Assembly (NCBI RefSeq): GCF_012928505.1
Contig: NZ_JABBJN010000020.1
Coordinates: 38,756-102,755 of the forward strand
Source of the DNA: Achromobacter sp. Bel
Lineage (GTDB): Bacteria; Pseudomonadota; Gammaproteobacteria; Burkholderiales; Burkholderiaceae_B
DNA length: 64,000 bases
Direction: 5' to 3'
In this document: positions 50,026 to 59,145 of the stretch, piece after piece
Numbering within the stretch: position 1 is the first letter of the stretch
How the letters are laid out: every line of letters starts with the position of its first letter
Position numbers and translations under genes: made by a program
The notes under the pieces: model-generated
Told to the model about the DNA's origin: nothing
Databases searched by the model: none
What the model saw: the letters and a program-made list of their open reading frames with translations, nothing else

Positions 50026-50736
50026 ATGACGTATGACCTCTGGTATTGGGACGGTATACCCGGGCGTGGCGAGTTCGTGCGCCTGGCGCTGGAAGCGGGG
50101 GGCATCCCCTACCGCGAACGGGCGCGCGAACCTGGTGCCTCGGAAAATGTACTGATCGAAGACATGCAGTCGCCGCGCAAGCATCCGCCTTTCGCGCCGC
50201 CTTATCTGGTGGCCGGCGGCATGACGCTGGGCCAAACCGCCAATATCCTGCTTTTCTTGGGGGAAAAGCACGGACTGGCGCCGGACTCGCTGGAAGGCCG
50301 GCTATGGGTCAACCAGCTGCAGCTGACTATCGCCGATATGGTGACCGAGGCGCATGATACGCATCACCCCATTTCCGCTAACGATTATTACGAAGACCAG
50401 AAAGAAGAGGCTGCGCGCCGGGCCCGTAGTTTCCGGGAAGAACGCATACCGAAATTCCTGGGGTATTTCGAACGTACGCTTGCGGGGCCGGCGGCCTGGC
50501 TGGCCGGCGGCAAACGCTGGACTTATGTCGACTTGTCGTTGTTCCATCTGGTCGACGGTCTACTCTACGCGTTTCCCAAACGCATGGGCACGGTAGCGTC
50601 GGATTATCCGAACGTGATGGCCCTGCACGCCCGCGTGGCGGCGCTGCCGGCGTTGCAGCCTTATTTCGACAGCGGCAGGCGGTTGCCTTTCGGCGAGTGC
50701 ATCTTTCGCCAGTATCGCGAACTGGATGCCGCCTGA
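50026..50736 (+). CDS. Glutathione S-transferase family protein
   Basis: 236 residues from ATG 50026 with CAAGGAGACGGC directly before it. N-terminal thioredoxin-like domain (YDLWYWDGIPGRGEFVRLALEAGGIPYRE, PPYLVAGGMTLGQTANILLFLG), C-terminal helical domain with TYVDLSLFHLVDGL. Resembles sigma/alpha-like GSTs. Cytoplasmic detoxification role is inferred from the family. Starts 25 bases after the AraC gene on the same strand. Confidence 0.9.
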   Translation: MTYDLWYWDGIPGRGEFVRLALEAGGIPYRERAREPGASENVLIEDMQSPRKHPPFAPPYLVAGGMTLGQTANILLFLGEKHGLAPDSLEGRLWVNQLQLTIADMVTEAHDTHHPISANDYYEDQKEEAARRARSFREERIPKFLGYFERTLAGPAAWLAGGKRWTYVDLSLFHLVDGLLYAFPKRMGTVASDYPNVMALHARVAALPALQPYFDSGRRLPFGECIFRQYRELDAA

Positions 50737-51243
50737 TCCCGGCATAAAGGGATTAACCGCTTCGGTTCGATCCCGCGTCGCCGCTCCAAGAAGCCGCACG
50801 GTACTGTCCGAATTTTTATCCAGTGCATTAATAATGGGGCCAGTGACCGCATTGAGATGGGCGTGCGCGATAAGTCTATTTGCAAAACCGGTGGCGGAAT
50901 TCGTATTAACCCTGAGTGCCGTGATAAATGCGGCTTGATGGCGCTGTTGAAAAATTGCTGAATGATTATTCAATACAACTTTTTTTTCACGGCGCTATCG
51001 GTAATGGGTTGAGAAGCGCTCATTTTTAGGATTAAATATTTTCGACTGGATACATTTTTGTGTGCTTATTTTTCTGTTCAGACCTGCCGTTACCGCTGTG
51101 GCGACGGACCTCCAGGTAGCAAGTGCATGCGGCGCGGCACGCATTGCCTGAGTTTGGGACGCGCCAAGCAGTTCTGATTCAGAGATTCCGCTTGTCGATC
51201 GTTTTCAGAAACTTCGTCCCATCCCTTGGCAGGAGACGCCATC
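50737..51243. other. AT-rich intergenic region before the chemoreceptor gene
   Basis: 507 bases without a credible gene, far more AT-rich between about 50800 and 51075 than the surroundings, with a run of eight T near 50980. An imperfect inverted repeat lies near 51115-51150. It could contain a promoter region, a small RNA or remains of inserted DNA; nothing specific recognised. Confidence 0.45.
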
Positions 51244-52728
51244 ATGCAATGGATTACTCTCAGCCGCCTGTTCCGCGCAGAACGCGGTATGCAAAAGGCG
51301 GACCTATACGGCCAGCTCTCAGCGATCCATAAAGCCCAGGCCGTCATCGAATTCGATTTGGAAGGCCACGTCCTGATGGCCAATCAGAATTTCCTGGATA
51401 CGATGGGTTATTCCCTGGACGAGGTCCAGGGGCAGCACCACCGCATGTTCATCGACCCCGACGAACGCGAATCCGCCGAATATCTGGCTTTCTGGCAGAA
51501 GCTCGGCCAGGGCGCCTATGACGCGGGCCGTTATCGCCGCGTCCGCCGCGACGGCCGGGACGTCTGGCTTCAAGCTTCGTACAACCCCATTTTCGACAAG
51601 CGCGGCCGGCCGATGAAAGTGGTCAAGTACGCGACCGACATTACCGACCAGCAGCAACGCCAGGCGGACACCGAGGGCCAGTTGGCGGCCATTTCCAAAG
51701 TGCAGGCGATTATCGAGTTCGAACTGGACGGCACGATCATCCGCGCCAATGACCTGTTCCTGAATGCCGTGGGCTATCACGCGTCCGAAGTCGAAGGCCG
51801 TCACCACAGCATGTTCGTGCGGCCCGAAGAGGCCCGCACGGCGGCCTATCAGGAATTCTGGCGCAAGTTGCGCAGCGGCCAGCATGACACCGGCCAGTAC
51901 CTGCGCATCGGCAAGGGCGGGCGCCAAGTCTGGATCGAAGCGAGCTACAACCCGATTTTCGATGCCGAAGGGCGGCCCTTCAAAGTCGTGAAGTACGCCA
52001 CCGACATCACCAAGCGGTTTACGGCTGCGCAGACGTTGCGGGTGGCGGTGCAGGGGCTCACGGAAAACGCCGAGCGGGCAAGCCAGGCCAACGCTTTGGC
52101 GCTGGACGCCAGCAAGGTCGCAGAGCAGGGCGGCAAGACGGTGAAAGGCGTTGTGCAGACGATGGGCGCCATCACTGACAGCTCGCGGCGCATCTCCGAG
52201 ATCATCGGCGTGATGGACGGCATCGCCTTCCAGACGAACATCCTGGCCTTGAATGCCGCCGTGGAAGCCGCCCGGGCAGGCGCGCACGGCAAGGGGTTCG
52301 CGGTGGTCGCGGCCGAGGTCCGCAGCCTGGCGCAAAATAGCGCTGCGGCCGCCAAAGAGATCAAGGGGTTGATCACGACGTCCGTCGAACAGATCGAAAA
52401 TGGCGCTGGGCAGGTGCAGTCTGCCGGCGCCACGATGGAAGACATCGTGGCATCGTCGCGTCGCGTCACCGAAATCATGGCGGAAGTCGTGAACGTGTCG
52501 CTGGGGCAATCGGCCAAGCTGGCGGATGTCACAGAAGACATCACGCAGATGACCGCCGAGGCCGCCCAGACGCTGCGCGCCACGCAGGATGCGGCTGATG
52601 CGCAGGCCGCGCGCAAAGGCCGCCGGCAGGCCGAGGTGCTCAAGCCCGTGGCCGCCGAGATGCGTGCCCGGCAGGCGGCGAATACGCCGTTGCCGCCCAA
52701 ACCGGTGCTGGAGTACGTGCGTTACTGA
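51244..52728 (+). CDS. Soluble PAS-PAS methyl-accepting chemotaxis protein
   Basis: 494 residues from ATG 51244 (GGCAGGAGACGCC upstream). Two tandem PAS domains (about 20-130 and 140-255), closely similar to each other ([20 protein letters not shown] and [20 protein letters not shown]), are followed by a signalling domain with the conserved hairpin tip [20 protein letters not shown]. No transmembrane segment or HAMP domain, so it is a cytoplasmic receptor, perhaps for redox or energy state as in Aer-like proteins. No che genes nearby. Confidence 0.93.
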   Translation: MQWITLSRLFRAERGMQKADLYGQLSAIHKAQAVIEFDLEGHVLMANQNFLDTMGYSLDEVQGQHHRMFIDPDERESAEYLAFWQKLGQGAYDAGRYRRVRRDGRDVWLQASYNPIFDKRGRPMKVVKYATDITDQQQRQADTEGQLAAISKVQAIIEFELDGTIIRANDLFLNAVGYHASEVEGRHHSMFVRPEEARTAAYQEFWRKLRSGQHDTGQYLRIGKGGRQVWIEASYNPIFDAEGRPFKVVKYATDITKRFTAAQTLRVAVQGLTENAERASQANALALDASKVAEQGGKTVKGVVQTMGAITDSSRRISEIIGVMDGIAFQTNILALNAAVEAARAGAHGKGFAVVAAEVRSLAQNSAAAAKEIKGLITTSVEQIENGAGQVQSAGATMEDIVASSRRVTEIMAEVVNVSLGQSAKLADVTEDITQMTAEAAQTLRATQDAADAQAARKGRRQAEVLKPVAAEMRARQAANTPLPPKPVLEYVRY

Positions 52729-52840
52729 CCGCCGCGCGGGCCGGCGCCCGCGCGAGTGCGCTATAAAGACGGTATTGTCTGAATCCTTGGCCTGGGCCGG
52801 ATCGCTTCCGCCCAGGCCGCTCTATTTGCGGCATCCGTCC

Positions 52841-53065
52841 ATGACCGAATCCGAAGCGCTGGCCCTTGCCTCGCACCGCCACTACAAGGGCGGCCTTTAC
52901 CTGTACGTGGGCACCGCCCGCCATTCCGAGACCGAAGAGTCCATGGTGGTGTACGAACATCTTTGGCCGCACGAGCGTGGCTTGTGGGTGCGGCCCGCTA
53001 CGCTGTTCTTTGGCCAATTGGCCGACGGCTCGCCGCGCTTCGCGCCGCTGCACCCGGCGGAGTAG
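52841..53065 (+). CDS. DUF1653 protein
   Basis: 74 residues. Contains the DUF1653 pattern HYKGGLYLYVGTARHSETEESMVVYEHLWPHERGLWVRPATLFF. Small, soluble, beta-rich; function unknown. An open frame extends upstream but MTESEALALASHRH is the natural start. The exonuclease gene follows after 4 bases. Confidence 0.87.
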   Translation: MTESEALALASHRHYKGGLYLYVGTARHSETEESMVVYEHLWPHERGLWVRPATLFFGQLADGSPRFAPLHPAE

Positions 53066-53069
53066 CGCG

Positions 53070-53687
53070 GTGACGTTCTTCAACCGGCGGCCGCGGGCCA
53101 GCGGCGGGGTGTCGCGTTCGACCGTCAACCGGACGCAGGCCACCGCCGCGCTGGACTCGGCCTTGCAGGCGCTGCGCGGCCCGTTCATCGTGGCCGACTT
53201 GGAAACCACCGGGCTGTCCACCTCCACCTGCGAGATCCTGGAGTTCGCGGCGGTTCGTGTCGAAGCCTCCGGTGCGTTGGCGCGTGAGTACACGCAGGTG
53301 GTGCGCACGAGGTCGCCCGTGCCGTCTTTCATTACCCGGCTGACCGGCATCACCCAGGCAGAAGTGGACCGCCACGGCGTGCCCGTGGTGCAGGCGTTTT
53401 CGTCCTTCCTCGAATTCGTGGAAGATCTGCCCGTGTTCTTCCACAATGCCTCGTTCGACCGGCGATTCCTGGGCGCCGCGGCAGACCAGACCGGCCTGCC
53501 CTTCGCGAATCCTACCCATTGCACGCTGGCGCTGGCGCGGCGGGCCTGGCCTGAACTGCCTTCGCATAAGCTGGAGATACTGGCGCGCCACGTGGGCGCG
53601 TCGGATCCGACTCACCGCGCGTTGGCCGACGTGCGCACGACGGTAGCCGTGGCACTGGCGGCCAGCTCGCGCCTGGCCGCGGCCTGA
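53070..53687 (+). CDS. DEDDh 3'-5' exonuclease (DnaQ-like)
   Basis: 205 residues from GTG 53070. Exo I DLETTG (Asp43, Glu45), Exo II HNASFD (Asp130) and Exo III THRALADVRTT (His182, Asp187) give the complete DEDDh active site of the DnaQ/polymerase III epsilon family. Single-domain protein without a polymerase-binding tail, so it is probably a repair or RNA-turnover exonuclease rather than the replisome proofreader. Same strand and close to a DUF1653 gene and a MazG-like gene. Confidence 0.91.
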   Translation: MTFFNRRPRASGGVSRSTVNRTQATAALDSALQALRGPFIVADLETTGLSTSTCEILEFAAVRVEASGALAREYTQVVRTRSPVPSFITRLTGITQAEVDRHGVPVVQAFSSFLEFVEDLPVFFHNASFDRRFLGAAADQTGLPFANPTHCTLALARRAWPELPSHKLEILARHVGASDPTHRALADVRTTVAVALAASSRLAAA

Positions 53688-53714
53688 CGCGGCATCCTCT
53701 GCCTGGAAAATCCG

Positions 53715-54074
53715 ATGTCCGACCTGGAACAGATCAAACTTGCGGTGCGGGCCTTCACGGCGGAACGGGCGTGGCAGCCGTTTCACTCCCCCAAGAACCT
53801 GTCGATGGCCCTGTCGGGCGAGGCCGGCGAACTCGTGTCCCTGTTCCAATGGCTGACCGAGGCCGAGTCGCGCAATATGGCGCCGGAGCGCCTCGCGGAT
53901 GCCGCGGACGAAATCGCCGACGTGCAGATGTACCTGGTGGCGCTGGCGGATCAACTGGGCATCGACATCGCCGATGCCGTGGCGAAAAAGATGGTGAAGA
54001 ACGCGCAGAAGTACCCGGCGGACCGCTTTGCGGGCAGCGCCCGCAAGTACGACGATCCGCCCGAATCGGCCTGA
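53715..54074 (+). CDS. MazG-like nucleotide pyrophosphohydrolase (RS21-C6/dCTPase type)
   Basis: 119 residues. HSPKNLSMALSGEAGELVSLFQWL and ADEIADVQMYLVALADQLGIDIADAV carry the EExxE and ExxD metal-binding motifs of all-alpha NTP pyrophosphohydrolases. Probably removes modified or excess dNTPs. Begins 27 bases after the exonuclease gene, likely same operon. Confidence 0.9.
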   Translation: MSDLEQIKLAVRAFTAERAWQPFHSPKNLSMALSGEAGELVSLFQWLTEAESRNMAPERLADAADEIADVQMYLVALADQLGIDIADAVAKKMVKNAQKYPADRFAGSARKYDDPPESA

Positions 54075-54077
54075 CGG

Positions 54078-54368
54078 TCAGATCACTTTCTGTTCGTGGT
54101 GGACCTGCGGCGGCTCGACGAAGAAGCCGGCCACAAGCCGGCGCCATTCCTGGAAATCGGTCGATTCGCGGAAATCCACCATGTGGTTTTCGACCGTTTC
54201 CCAGTCCACCACCAGCGTATAGCGCTGCGGTTGTTCAATGCTCCGGTGCAGCGCCATGCCATGGCATCCGCGGGCGCGCAGAAACAGTGGCTTGGCCTGC
54301 ACGACGCCTGCCTCGAACAGCGCTTCCTGTCCTTCGCGGACATGAATGCTGGCAATCTCCTGGATCAT
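54078..54368 (-). CDS. Antibiotic biosynthesis monooxygenase (ABM)-fold protein
   Basis: 96 residues from ATG 54368 (TTTGGAGACACC upstream). IQEIASIHVREGQEALFEAGVVQAKPLFL and YTLVVDWETVENHMVDFRES fit the dimeric ferredoxin-like ABM fold. Cofactor-free oxygenases or heme-related enzymes; role here unknown. Its stop is 3 bases from the stop of the convergent MazG-like gene. Confidence 0.85.
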   Translation of the reverse strand: MIQEIASIHVREGQEALFEAGVVQAKPLFLRARGCHGMALHRSIEQPQRYTLVVDWETVENHMVDFRESTDFQEWRRLVAGFFVEPPQVHHEQKVI

Positions 54369-54453
54369 GACGGTGTCTCCAAATAAATGGGGCCAGGTAA
54401 GGCCCGGCCGGCCGGAGTAGTATGGCTGAAAATTCCTGTTCCAGCCCGTCCCG

Positions 54454-54873
54454 ATGAATCTTCGAGCCGTCACCTTGACTCGTCTCATTGCCGTTCGCCT
54501 GCTGTGGTATGTCGGCATCGCCGTCATCGCCTTCACGGCGCTGGCGCTCAACACGCCGTTCAGCGTGGAGGTCGTGATGTCCGCGATCGCCATCTACATC
54601 CCCCTGTCAGTGCTGTGCCTGCCGCTGATGGCCTGGCTGTGCTGGAGCCGCGGCTTGCGTCCTTCCCGTCTTCCCGTACCAGGCATGACGTCATCCTGGC
54701 CTGCTTGGCTGGCCGGTGCGCTGGGCATCGCGATGCTGGCCGGCTACCGCGTGCTGGCCGACCTGGCCCTGGCGGAATGCGGCTTCCTGCTGGTGCTTGT
54801 CGCCGGCGATCTCTGGCTGGCCCGCCGCGAAGCCGTGCAGTTCTTCACGCTTGCGCCCGCCCGGTCCGGCTGA
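54454..54873 (+). CDS. Small membrane protein of unknown function
   Basis: 139 residues with four predicted transmembrane segments (LLWYVGIAVIAFTALAL, AIYIPLSVLCLPLMAWLC, WLAGALGIAMLAGYRVL, ALAECGFLLVLVAGDLWLA). Basic N-terminus (MNLRAVTLTRLIAVR). No family recognised. Divergent from the ABM-fold gene, followed by a terminator. Confidence 0.65.
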   Translation: MNLRAVTLTRLIAVRLLWYVGIAVIAFTALALNTPFSVEVVMSAIAIYIPLSVLCLPLMAWLCWSRGLRPSRLPVPGMTSSWPAWLAGALGIAMLAGYRVLADLALAECGFLLVLVAGDLWLARREAVQFFTLAPARSG

Positions 54874-55261
54874 CAGTCAGCCTAAAGGCCATCAGCGCCT
54901 TGCCTACCGGCGTGCGTGCTAGGCGCCTTGTCCGAGCCGGCGGCGCGCCGCCCCATCCTTAAAGTTGAGTGCCCTTGCGCGAGGCAGCCTTCTGCCTCGC
55001 TTTTCATCGTCCATACGCATGGCGAGACGCCCGCGCGCTCGTCTGTTTCGCTCGCCGATCGGCAGGCGACCCTCGTCCACAAAGACGCGGTCGCCCGTTT
55101 AACCGATATCGACATGATTAGGACGGAGCAATCATTCCGTACCAATACAAAAGTCCCACGCCACTCGTCTTCGTGCGGGCACGGGGGAGGGACGTAGCGG
55201 TCCGCGCCGGTCGGCCACCGGCACCTGTGCATCCGCATGAAGCGGATCAGGAGGAGCTCAA
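54874..55261. other. Intergenic region with a terminator
   Basis: 388 bases between the membrane protein and the secreted low-complexity protein. A clear terminator at 54979-55004 ends the left transcript; the promoter of the downstream pair should lie between there and 55240. No gene seen. Confidence 0.5.
54979..55004 (+). terminator. Intrinsic terminator
   Basis: Perfect 9-base-pair stem GCGAGGCAG / CTGCCTCGC with a 4-base loop followed by TTTT, 105 bases after the membrane-protein stop codon. Confidence 0.85.
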
Positions 55262-55738
55262 ATGAAAAAGCTCGCAGCAGTCGCAGCCATGACCTTGTTT
55301 GCCGCATCGGCCTATGCCAGCGGTCCGGGCATGCCTTCCGTGTCGATCACCGGCCATGCCGGCACGATCAATGGCACGGCGTCGTCGGTTTCCACCGGCA
55401 GTTCGGTGGTGGCGACCCAGGTCAACGGCTACGGGTCTTCCAGCCAGACATCGTTTGGAGAAACGGGCGGCGTCGCGCAGGTCGGCGGCACGTTCAACCG
55501 GGACGGCACGCAAGTGGTCACCAGCACGCGCCAATACGCCACCAGCGAATCCTACGGCAACGTGACGGGCAACGCGCCCATCATGGTTGGCGACAGCATC
55601 GCCAACGGCGGCGCGTCGTTCGGCAAGACCGACACCGCCGCCTCAGCGACGGGGACATTCGTTGCCGGCAACATCGGCGCGTTTGGGTCGATCGGCGGTG
55701 TGGGCGGGGTGGGCCACATCTCCGGCTTCAACCACTGA
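55262..55738 (+). CDS. Secreted Gly/Ser/Thr-rich protein
   Basis: 158 residues from ATG 55262 after a strong CAGGAGGAG site. Signal peptide KKLAAVAAMTLFAASAYAS. The mature protein is extremely rich in Gly, Ser, Thr, Ala and Asn with alternating beta-prone short repeats (VSTGSSVVATQVNGYGSSS, GNVTGNAPIMVGDSIANGG, GKTDTAASATGTF) and no cysteine. This composition suggests a surface or fibre-forming protein, but no known family is recognised. Forms an operon with the next secreted protein. Confidence 0.72.
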   Translation: MKKLAAVAAMTLFAASAYASGPGMPSVSITGHAGTINGTASSVSTGSSVVATQVNGYGSSSQTSFGETGGVAQVGGTFNRDGTQVVTSTRQYATSESYGNVTGNAPIMVGDSIANGGASFGKTDTAASATGTFVAGNIGAFGSIGGVGGVGHISGFNH

Positions 55739-55782
55739 CCCAATTATCCGGGCGGCTTCGGCCGTCCGGTCGAGGGGACATC

Positions 55783-56484
55783 ATGAAAACGATAGTGCTT
55801 GCAATCTCCCTGTCGCTGGCGGCATGCACGGCCGCGGCGCAGACCAGTAACTCCAGTTCCACGACATCCGCGTCGTCAGGGTCGACCAATGCCGGCAACA
55901 ACCAGGGCATCACGCTCAATTCCAACAACAGCGGTTCCAGTACCGTGAAGACGGTCCCGCCAGTGGGTGGCCAGAGCTTCTATGGTTCGTTCTCGTCGGA
56001 TAGCTGCATGGTGTCGGCAGGCGGCGGGGGCTCCGTGGTGGGCTTCGGCATGAACGTCGCCATACCGATCGAAGACCAGAAATGCAGCCTGCGGCGCAAC
56101 TTCGAACGCACGATGCAGGCAGCCGCCTCCACCAAGGATGCGGACCGCTCGCGCCGGCTGGAGACCGCGGCCATCGACATCCTGTGCCAGACCGACGACC
56201 GCACCAAGGCCGCCTTGGTGGCGCAAGGACTTTGCACCAATCCGGCGCTGACCACGGCCGATCATCGTTTCGATACCACGGCGGTCGCGCAGACGTCGCC
56301 GACCACGACCACGGTCGTCGTGCCGCCGGCACCGGCACCGGCGCAGAGCCAGGCCAGGCCTGCGGCGCCCGCCGGGCAGGCGTATCCGGTGCAAGCCGTT
56401 CAAACCACCGCGCTGGCGTCGCCGCCCTTGCGCAATCCGAGGCTTGAGCGGCAGCAATTCGCCGATCTGTATTCGCCCGGATGA
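55783..56484 (+). CDS. Secreted protein with low-complexity ends, partner of the preceding gene
   Basis: 233 residues from ATG 55783. Signal with a lipobox-like LAAC (Cys15), then a Ser/Thr/Asn-rich segment, then a conserved-looking core (SFSSDSCMVSAGGGGSVVGFGMNVAIPIEDQKCSLRRNFERTM) with two cysteines and a helical CQTDDRTKAALVAQGLC part, and a Pro/Ala-rich tail. Possibly a lipoprotein or periplasmic accessory for the preceding Gly/Ser-rich protein. No family recognised. Confidence 0.7.
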   Translation: MKTIVLAISLSLAACTAAAQTSNSSSTTSASSGSTNAGNNQGITLNSNNSGSSTVKTVPPVGGQSFYGSFSSDSCMVSAGGGGSVVGFGMNVAIPIEDQKCSLRRNFERTMQAAASTKDADRSRRLETAAIDILCQTDDRTKAALVAQGLCTNPALTTADHRFDTTAVAQTSPTTTTVVVPPAPAPAQSQARPAAPAGQAYPVQAVQTTALASPPLRNPRLERQQFADLYSPG

Positions 56485-56514
56485 CGCCTGGGCGCGTCAG
56501 GGGCGCAAGCCGGT

Positions 56515-58920
56515 TCAGGTGGAGGCGGGCGGCGCGACGGCGCCGGACGCCGTCTCCGGCAGGGGCGCGGAGGCCAGCAGCATTGTGGGGGGCGAAGACA
56601 CCTCAAGGCCTGCGTCATTCAGGCGCTTGAGCACCGTGAACAGCATCGCGCTGCGCACGCCGTAAGCCGCACGCGGCGAGGATACATAGCCCTTGGCGTT
56701 GAAGATCAGGTGGCCGCCTTCGATGCCGTCCAGGAACACGTTGGGCGCGGGCGCGTCCAGCACGTCCTCGTGGTCGGCAAAGGCCTGGAGGATCAATTCG
56801 CGCACCTGCTCCGCGTCCGTCGACAGCGGCAGCGGCAGCTTGATCTGCACCAGGCCCAACGGGTTCGAACGGGTCACGTTGCGCACCGTCTTCGTCACGA
56901 ATTCCGAGTTCGGGACGATCACCGTGGACCGGTCGCCCATCTGGATTTCCGTAGCGCGCACGTTGATGCGCAGGATGTCGCCTTCGACGCCGCCCAACGA
57001 CACCCAGTCGCCCACCTTGACGGGGCGCTCGGCAAGCAGGATGAGGCCCGAAACGAAGTTCTGCACCACCGCTTGCAGGCCGAAACCGATACCCACCGAC
57101 AGCGCGCTGGCGATCCATGCCACCCGTTCCAGGCCGATGCCGGCTGCTGACAACGACAAGGCGACCGCCAGGACAAACCCCGCGTATCCGAACAAGGTCG
57201 CGGCAGACAGCTGCATGCCGGGATCGAGTTCCGTGGTCGGCAGGTAGCGGTTCGACAGCCAGCGCTTGAGCATCTTCACGCTCAGCAGCGACAGGCCCAG
57301 CACCATCAGCGCTTGCAGCACCGCGCCGGGTCGGATCTGCGCTTCGCCGATCGCCAGGCCCTTGCGCAGCTGGTCAAAGCGTTGCAACAGATCCGCCGGC
57401 CCTTCGCCGAAGGGCGCCAACAGCAGGATCACCGCCAACAAGCCCACGGCCACGCGGCCGATGCCGGACAGCAGCACGGCCGCCTGGTCGCGCAGGCTGG
57501 GGCCCTCGTTCTCGCCTTCGCGGTGCGACGTGCCCAGCAGCGTGCTGAAGCCGTCTTCGATCAGCGTCGACACCAGATAAGCGGAAGCCAGCACGATCAA
57601 CGTCCACAGCACCTGCTTGGTCAGGAAGGCGCCGAAAGCCACGTACCCGGCCAGCAAGCAGGCAAGGCCCAGGATCAGCACCGTCCACACCGTGCCCAGC
57701 AGGAGCGAAGTCCAGAAGGGGGCGGGCGCATCGTTTTCCTGGATGCTCAGGCGGCGCAGCCTGCGGCAGATGGCCAGCACGATGGCCATCGTGGTCATGA
57801 TGATCGCGGCGACGATGCCGGTCAGCGTGATTGTCGTCGTCAGGCTGGCGTTCAACAGCACCGGCAGGCGTTCGGCCAGCCAGATCATGACGACCAGCGT
57901 GCCCAGCAGATTGGGCAGCCAACTCAGGCGCGTCGCCACCGCATCGCTGATGGGAGGCAGGCGCCAGGACGGGCGATGCGTCGACAGCAGCGCATTGCCA
58001 AGGCCCGACACGTACCCGCCGAAGCAGACGGTCGCAACCAGCGTCGCCAGCAGGGCGCCCGTGTTGTCGGATAACTGCGAATTCCAGTCCAGGCCGGCGT
58101 GGATCAGCAGCGCGATCACGCCCGGTGTCGCCACCGACAACGTCAGTTGAGCCACCGCCAGGAACGAGCGCCGCAGCCGGCCCGGAGGCACACGCGTCGC
58201 CGTCAGACGCAGGAAGAGCCGGCCGATCCAGACGCGCAGCGCGATCGTCAGCGCCGCCGCCGCGGCCAGCAGCAACCATCCCCAGGTTGGCGTCTGGCGG
58301 ATGGCGGTGGACAGGTCGTCGCGCAAAGCTTCAAGGCGTTCCAGGTCGCGCGGGAACTCCTCGTGGAACTCCACCCAGAATTGCTTGGACAGGAACGAGT
58401 CGCGGCGCTCGCCCAGTCGTGCCTGGAATTGCGTGCGGCGCTGCGCTGAAATCTGCTCAGCGGTCTGCCCGGCGTCCACGGACAGCAAACGGGCCAGCTT
58501 GATCTGCGCATCCAGCGCGCGGCTGCTTTTTTCCAGCTGGGTACGCTGGGCCGCCACGTCGGGGGCTTCCTTACCGCCTTCTGGCGGCGCGCCCAATTCG
58601 CTCAACCTGGCGGTCAGGCTGGTCAACTGGGGCGCCAGGGCTTCGCTGGCCGCATCCGCTTTTGACTGGATGTCCAACGCGTCGCCGCGCTGTTTGACGA
58701 GCGTGGCGTCATCGGTCTCGTCGGCCACGCGTTTGCGGATGTCGTCGATCTGCTTGCGCGCGGCGGCCAGCAGCGTTTCGGTTTCCGCCGGATTGGGCGG
58801 CGGAGCCGCGAAGGCGGGGAGCAGACAGAGCGCCAACAACAACGCCGCGACAAGCGCGGCGATCTGGGGCGCGTAAAGGCGCCGGGTGCGTAAGAGCTGG
58901 GGAATGCGGATCTGGGTCAT
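56515..58920 (-). CDS. DUF3772 mechanosensitive channel (MscS superfamily, large)
   Basis: 801 residues from ATG 58920. Signal peptide (AALVAALLLALCLLPAFAA), a periplasmic coiled-coil DUF3772 domain (about 45-200), about ten transmembrane segments, and a C-terminal MscS pore and beta domain (VGIGFGLQAVVQNFVSGLILLAERPVKVGDWV, IQMGDRSTVIVPNSEF). Resembles MscK-like large channels that open on hypo-osmotic shock. Inner membrane. No operon partners; convergent with the secreted-protein pair. Confidence 0.92.
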   Translation of the reverse strand: MTQIRIPQLLRTRRLYAPQIAALVAALLLALCLLPAFAAPPPNPAETETLLAAARKQIDDIRKRVADETDDATLVKQRGDALDIQSKADAASEALAPQLTSLTARLSELGAPPEGGKEAPDVAAQRTQLEKSSRALDAQIKLARLLSVDAGQTAEQISAQRRTQFQARLGERRDSFLSKQFWVEFHEEFPRDLERLEALRDDLSTAIRQTPTWGWLLLAAAAALTIALRVWIGRLFLRLTATRVPPGRLRRSFLAVAQLTLSVATPGVIALLIHAGLDWNSQLSDNTGALLATLVATVCFGGYVSGLGNALLSTHRPSWRLPPISDAVATRLSWLPNLLGTLVVMIWLAERLPVLLNASLTTTITLTGIVAAIIMTTMAIVLAICRRLRRLSIQENDAPAPFWTSLLLGTVWTVLILGLACLLAGYVAFGAFLTKQVLWTLIVLASAYLVSTLIEDGFSTLLGTSHREGENEGPSLRDQAAVLLSGIGRVAVGLLAVILLLAPFGEGPADLLQRFDQLRKGLAIGEAQIRPGAVLQALMVLGLSLLSVKMLKRWLSNRYLPTTELDPGMQLSAATLFGYAGFVLAVALSLSAAGIGLERVAWIASALSVGIGFGLQAVVQNFVSGLILLAERPVKVGDWVSLGGVEGDILRINVRATEIQMGDRSTVIVPNSEFVTKTVRNVTRSNPLGLVQIKLPLPLSTDAEQVRELILQAFADHEDVLDAPAPNVFLDGIEGGHLIFNAKGYVSSPRAAYGVRSAMLFTVLKRLNDAGLEVSSPPTMLLASAPLPETASGAVAPPAST

Positions 58921-59145
58921 ATTCTTGTGCGAGACACTCGCGTCGAGGCGGCAGCATAACAAGCCGCGGGCGGGTCCGTTGCAACAAAAACTAGTGACGC
59001 GTCCCCGATTTACAGACAGCGATTCCAGCGGCAGCCTGGCCAATCCACGGGGGGCGGAAACAGGGCCGGATAGGGCGCCCGGGCGTCGTGGGCGCCGTCG
59101 GACGCGGCCGACGGCAATCCGCGATTACCAGGTCAACGTTTGGAA

